Assembly: GCA_964594665.1 (NCBI GenBank)
Contig: CAZQNY010000113.1
Location: 1-9,104, forward strand
Source: BM520 sp964594665
GTDB lineage: Bacteria; Bacteroidota; Bacteroidia; Bacteroidales; BM520
DNA: 9,104 bases
Reading direction: 5' to 3'
Shown: positions 5,456 to 9,104 of the stretch, in pieces
Layout of the letters: each line of letters opens with the position of its first letter
Numbering within the stretch: position 1 is the stretch's first letter
Translations under genes and position numbers: made by a program
Notes under the pieces: generated by a model
Seen by the model: only the letters and a program-made list of their open reading frames with translations
Database searches by the model: none
What the model was told of the DNA's origin: nothing

Positions 5456-8400
5456 CACAACCTCCTCCCCCAATAGAGACTTTCACATTTTCAAGATTCC
5501 CGAATCCGGACTGATCGATAAAGAGTTTTGCATGTATTGTTTTGCTGAAGCCAATACTTCCGCAACCCAGTTTCCATAAACATCCNNNNNNNNNNNNNNN
5601 NNNNNNNNNNNNNNNNNNNNNNNNNNNNNNNNNNNNNNNNNNNNNNNNNNNNNNNNNNNNNNNNNNNNNNNNNNNNNNNNNNNNNTGTGTTTTCTGATTT
5701 GCACCATTTTGGCTGAGTCCGCCGGCGCCTGTTATGGGGCCTTCAAACCACAGGTAGTCCCAGTAGTTTCCGGCCACTCTCATCTCTCCGGCATCAATAC
5801 GCAGGCGTGGATCATTAGTTCCTCCAAGCATAAGTTCGGGCTGCGTAACCTCCACATAAACCTGTCCGTTGGATTTATATCTGTAGAGGGTTCCCTGAAT
5901 CAGTTTTTCCTCACCCTGGTCGGTAATTTTCAATGTTCCTGTTGCACGATACAGCTGACTATTCAGTTCCTGGTCGCCCTCTTCCCTGTCGGCAATAAAG
6001 CTCACGCCGCCTTTACCGTCGAAGGATAAGTTCAGCGTGGGAGGCATCAGGTTCGCTCTTCCGACCCCGCCATTGGTAAATTTCAGGTTTGCGCGCAAGG
6101 TCTTATGCACGCCGGGAATATTAAGGTCATAAGGACCTGTCAGTTTGAGGTAATCCTCACCTGCAGTCATTTGCTGCAGGCGTAATTCAAGGTTATCATA
6201 AAATATCAGCGGATCATTGAGTGCCTCAAATCCGGAAAGTATCATATGATCATTACTGATAAGCTGCATTGTCGGAATTTTTATGCGCGTACCCTGGGGC
6301 AATCCTTCAAGCCCTGTGAACGATGCTGCAATTCCCAGCGGTGGCTCACCGGTAAGTTTCATCACATAGTGCATTCCTCCATCAGGGTTTGTATTATGAT
6401 CGAGGTAGAAAGTACTCTCTGCTCCAGGCTCCACATCAAGAGGCAGCACTCCGGCAAGGGTCATGGCCTCATAATTCAATTCATGGAAATCCATTCTGTC
6501 AGGCTGAAGGCTCATATACCCGGCAGCAATATTCACCAGGTTTGTTTCGATAATCGCATTTGGAATGATGATACGTGATTCACCCTGAGGCATTTGCCAG
6601 CCCTGGGGGCAGCTAACGTTCCAGTTTTCCAGACCTATATCAAAGGCATCTGCGGAAGCGATATTTGAAATATGATCTTTTGCGATGAAAATATTCTCAG
6701 CCGTCAGAGCCTGAGAAAAATCTGTCAGCGGATAAACCGGGGTTAGCTTCAGATCCATTGCCAGTCCTGCAGGCTTCAGTTTTGCTGATCCGTTTATGGC
6801 CTCCGCGGCAAATCCGTTGAGGGTAAAAACAGGATCTCCGCCCGACTTNNNNNNNNNNNNNNNNNNNNNNNNNNNNNNNNNNNNNNNNNNNNNNNNNNNN
6901 NNNNNNNNNNNNNNNNNNNNNNNNNNNNNNNNNNNNNNNNNNNNNNNNGAAAACCAGGTCTCCGGACTGGCAAACTCAAAAGTTGCCACACCGGTATCAT
7001 CGGTAAATTTTGATTCTCCGTTAATGGTCACTTTCGCATTTTCAACCTCAACAACGCCGATATTAAAGAGTCCGTTGCCGCTCTCCGGCAGGTAGGTGAC
7101 ATGAACTTTCACGCGGTGTTTATTCTCCTTAACCACGAACTCTCCCAGCTGCTGCGGAATGTCATCATCATTGTTTTTCTGAATAGCAATAATGGTATCG
7201 AGGGTCATATAATCATTTGAAACAGGGAAGATTCTGAGTCTTCTGTTTCCGGATGGTGCTCTGAAGAGGAAGTTTTCAAAGGCCTGAAATGCAGGGAAAT
7301 ACCTCACGAATCGGGAAGTATGGTTCATATTCAGGTCGTCAACCTGCACATAGGCTTCCACAGCATTTCCCTCTTCATCAACAATATTTCCTTTGATGTT
7401 ACCCCACGGAACCATCTCAATATCGAGCCATACCTGATCGCCGGCGACCAGAGAGCCAAGGTCTTTAACCTCTTTATCCTCGTAGCCGTATTTTCGTATG
7501 GTAAGGTCGCGGGATTGCTGGATAATATCGAGATTTTCAAGTGCAAAGAGTCCGTCTGTATCAGAATGGTCTTCACCATCAGGGGCATAACTGGTAAAGC
7601 ATTCCGCACCCTGGATGGATGCACTCTTGTACATTATGCGGCCGGCAATGCGTGGATTCCCTGGAGGCAGATAGATAGTAGCTTCAAAATCATCATACTG
7701 ATACTCATCATTAAAGATATAGCCAAAACTTCCGGAAAGATAATTTCCCCATACAATAGGTTTTTGATAGGGATAAACATAAGAGTATTCAGGAAGATCA
7801 GGGAATGATATCCATCCGGGGTTATAGACGTAGGATCCTTCACGGGCGGGTGTTTCAGCCAGAAGTATCAGCTGGTCATAAGCCTGATCACGGTCGTCAC
7901 GAATGATGTTTTCCAATTCACAGGAGCCATCTGCGCCGGTGGTACCTTCAGCGACTACATCGTATTGCCGTACTTCAATGTTTTTCGTTTTGTTGATGTC
8001 GAGACCTTCATGAAGCGGCAGACTCTGAGGGCTGTTTTTCAATCTGAGCACGTAGCACTTCACACCGTCAAGCGGACCACCTGGAGAACCGCTCTGCTGC
8101 GTAATCACAGAATCGGCATTCACAGTAAGATCAATTTTATACGATTGCGTTTTTACCTCCAGGTCTCCGGTATTCACTGTACTACCTGGTTCGGCAACAA
8201 GATTCTCATCCGAGCTGCAGTAGTATTTGTTCTCCACAACAACACGGTAATACCGGTATAGATCTCCATTGTAGGTCACAGTCCGGGTGTAGGTTCCTGA
8301 CATAACCTGCTGGTTGCCACCGGGAGTATTTAGCCCACCAATAAGGGTATTGTTAAAACCTATTCCTGTCTGATTCGTGATTCGGTTCAGCCCCCAGTTT

Positions 8401-9104
8401 ATTATAGGGTTAACAATATTGTTCAACGGATTTTCATTAACAGGAACATTCAGTTCTTCACCAAACACCATCATAAAACTGGCCTGATAATCTTCCTTTA
8501 TCAAACCAGTTTGCAGCGTATCGGTAAACATAAAAGAGAAGTACCCATCCGGGGACGTGGTGGTCGTTGCAAGGGTTTTAAAATTATCGATGTAATAATG
8601 GTTTGAGGAGTTCATGGCGCCGTTTTCATTGATTAACCCGCCATCCACACGCATCACATATTCATCATAATAGGTTGTACCCTGCTCATCACTTCTGCTC
8701 ACCTCTGCATTTTTCAAAATATAAACCGGCTTAATACTCACCTGAGTTGATGCCAGTGGCCATTTGCCGACATTTCCGTTCTGATCCGGTTCATAATGAT
8801 ATTTCAGGTTTCCGGTAATAAGGGTGGGTGGCAGGAAAGAGGGGAAATAAACCGTATCAATCTGTTCAAAGATAAGGTCATCTTCCTGCCACTGAAGCTG
8901 AAGTCTTTCACGGTAATTAAACCAGCAAACCTCGCTCATTCCATTATTATTAAAGATAATATCTCCGGAAGGGTCTTCGGCCACGACCACAAAAGCATAC
9001 GTATTTCCCGGGGCGAGCATTACCTGCTGCGGGGAGAGAAAAGTCATGTTCATAGTAGTCGTCTCCTCATAAAAAGGAGGGAAAAGCTGCGTTGCAACGA
9101 TATC
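5448..9104 (-). CDS. Very large secreted-type modular protein, 5' truncated (FN3/TANFOR-like end, carboxypeptidase-regulatory-like repeats, beta-rich C-terminal half)
   Basis: The frame is open to the right edge, so the gene starts outside; the Met at 9051-9053 is internal. Numbered from the edge, at least 1,218 residues are implied, with two 100-N gaps (about 719-752 and 1140-1173). Residues 1-65 resemble the end of an FN3 or TANFOR-type module: FPPFYE, LAPGNTYAFVV, then IFNNNGMSEVCWFNY. Carboxypeptidase-regulatory-like beta-sandwich units follow, clearest near 484-560 (RIAGRIMYK, then TDGLFAL, then LTIRKYGYE), 565-655 (GNIKGNIVDEEGNAV) and 660-715 (VENAKVTINGES, then TDDTGVATFEF). The half after the first gap (753-1140) is beta-rich with many G-x-L/T-G turns and matches no family I recognise. 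No catalytic motif was found. It is followed directly by the FN3 gene, so the two products may act together at the surface. The last 46 codons depend on the frame assumed across the second gap; another frame would stop at 5483. Confidence 0.85.
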   Translation of the reverse strand, partial: DIVATQLFPPFYEETTTMNMTFLSPQQVMLAPGNTYAFVVVAEDPSGDIIFNNNGMSEVCWFNYRERLQLQWQEDDLIFEQIDTVYFPSFLPPTLITGNLKYHYEPDQNGNVGKWPLASTQVSIKPVYILKNAEVSRSDEQGTTYYDEYVMRVDGGLINENGAMNSSNHYYIDNFKTLATTTTSPDGYFSFMFTDTLQTGLIKEDYQASFMMVFGEELNVPVNENPLNNIVNPIINWGLNRITNQTGIGFNNTLIGGLNTPGGNQQVMSGTYTRTVTYNGDLYRYYRVVVENKYYCSSDENLVAEPGSTVNTGDLEVKTQSYKIDLTVNADSVITQQSGSPGGPLDGVKCYVLRLKNSPQSLPLHEGLDINKTKNIEVRQYDVVAEGTTGADGSCELENIIRDDRDQAYDQLILLAETPAREGSYVYNPGWISFPDLPEYSYVYPYQKPIVWGNYLSGSFGYIFNDEYQYDDFEATIYLPPGNPRIAGRIMYKSASIQGAECFTSYAPDGEDHSDTDGLFALENLDIIQQSRDLTIRKYGYEDKEVKDLGSLVAGDQVWLDIEMVPWGNIKGNIVDEEGNAVEAYVQVDDLNMNHTSRFVRYFPAFQAFENFLFRAPSGNRRLRIFPVSNDYMTLDTIIAIQKNNDDDIPQQLGEFVVKENKHRVKVHVTYLPESGNGLFNIGVVEVENAKVTINGESKFTDDTGVATFEFASPETWFXXXXXXXXXXXXXXXXXXXXXXXXXXXXXXXXXXKSGGDPVFTLNGFAAEAINGSAKLKPAGLAMDLKLTPVYPLTDFSQALTAENIFIAKDHISNIASADAFDIGLENWNVSCPQGWQMPQGESRIIIPNAIIETNLVNIAAGYMSLQPDRMDFHELNYEAMTLAGVLPLDVEPGAESTFYLDHNTNPDGGMHYVMKLTGEPPLGIAASFTGLEGLPQGTRIKIPTMQLISNDHMILSGFEALNDPLIFYDNLELRLQQMTAGEDYLKLTGPYDLNIPGVHKTLRANLKFTNGGVGRANLMPPTLNLSFDGKGGVSFIADREEGDQELNSQLYRATGTLKITDQGEEKLIQGTLYRYKSNGQVYVEVTQPELMLGGTNDPRLRIDAGEMRVAGNYWDYLWFEGPITGAGGLSQNGANQKTXXXXXXXXXXXXXXXXXXXXXXXXXXXXXXXXXXGCLWKLGCGSIGFSKTIHAKLFIDQSGFGNLENVKVSIGGGGCDE
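5461..5471 (-). promoter_or_regulatory. Strong Shine-Dalgarno of the FN3 gene, inside the end of the upstream gene
   Basis: The minus-strand sequence GGGGGAGGAGG ends 5 nt before the ATG at 5453-5455. In the frame taken for the upstream gene, these bases encode its Gly-rich tail (IGGGGCDE), and the two genes overlap by 8 bp (5448-5455), an arrangement that favours translational coupling. Such a strong purine run is unusual for Bacteroidota, where ribosome binding sites are generally weak. It decides the start of the FN3 gene. Confidence 0.7.
5586..5685. other. Scaffold gap of 100 N (near 3' end of the large gene)
   Basis: A placeholder-length run of N lies between NGANQKT and the last segment of the large protein. 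Because its true length is unknown, the frame of the final 138 bp of that gene is inferred from protein-like pattern, not from continuity. Confidence 0.98.
6849..6948. other. Scaffold gap of 100 N (middle of the large gene)
   Basis: A placeholder-length run of N separates the regulatory-like repeats (ending SPETWF) from the unassigned beta-rich half (beginning KSGGDPVF). Both flanks are convincingly coding on the same strand, so one gene is the simplest reading. A missing stop and start inside the gap cannot be excluded. Confidence 0.98.

Noticed and set aside
5169..5579. 136-codon plus-strand frame antisense to the FN3 gene and the end of the giant gene
   Set aside because: It overlaps the complement of strongly supported coding DNA, shows no family features, and crosses a gene junction. 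It is a shadow frame.
7320..7808. 162-codon plus-strand frame antisense to the giant gene
   Set aside because: It is the longest antisense frame there, but it mirrors the regulatory-like repeats on the other strand, which have clear domain pattern. Ile/Phe-rich composition is expected from the complement.
9051..9053. ATG as the start of the giant gene
   Set aside because: The frame stays open for 17 more codons to the window edge and the added residues (QLFPPFYEETTT) continue the FN3-like module. There is no signal peptide at this Met, so it is internal.

Overview
The window looks like part of a draft or metagenome-assembled scaffold from a member of the Bacteroidota. Support comes from a C-terminal type IX secretion (T9SS) sorting domain in the 900-residue protein, an FKBP-type lipoprotein of a form common in that phylum, AT-rich leaders with weak ribosome binding sites, and large secreted proteins built from fibronectin type III (FN3) and carboxypeptidase-regulatory-like modules. 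Three runs of exactly 100 N (3791-3890, 5586-5685, 6849-6948) are scaffold gaps, most likely of arbitrary length. No RNA gene, CRISPR array, transposase or phage gene was seen.

Layout. At the left, on the minus strand, are the first six codons of a truncated gene (1-18) and, upstream of it, a complete FKBP-type peptidyl-prolyl isomerase lipoprotein gene (65-520). A 157-bp divergent intergenic region with a good candidate promoter for the FKBP gene separates it from a plus-strand gene (678-3380). That gene encodes a T9SS cargo with Asp-box (BNR/sortilin-like) beta-propeller repeats. A 262-bp convergent intergenic region (3381-3642) follows. It is full of small repeats: two copies of a roughly 40-bp direct repeat whose hairpin stems carry compensatory changes, a 13-bp stem-loop, a 20-bp tandem duplication on the opposite strand, and a perfect 15-bp inverted repeat.

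From 3643 to the right edge, all real genes lie on the minus strand and form one apparent operon, transcribed right to left. It holds a very large exported-type protein cut by the window edge (at least 1,218 residues including gap placeholders), an FN3-repeat protein with a signal peptide (511 residues), and a small cupin-fold protein whose 5' part lies in a gap. The first two are closely spaced or overlapping; the cupin gene follows closely, apart from the gap.

Function. All but the cupin look destined for the envelope or cell surface. The FKBP lipoprotein probably helps fold exported proteins, and the beta-propeller protein is a T9SS client. The operon seems to encode a surface or extracellular assembly of unknown role; no sorting domain is visible in its visible termini. 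I found no sequence-level proof of a new defence or mobile system. The most original material is the structured repeat cluster at 3418-3626 and the unassigned FN3/cupin operon.
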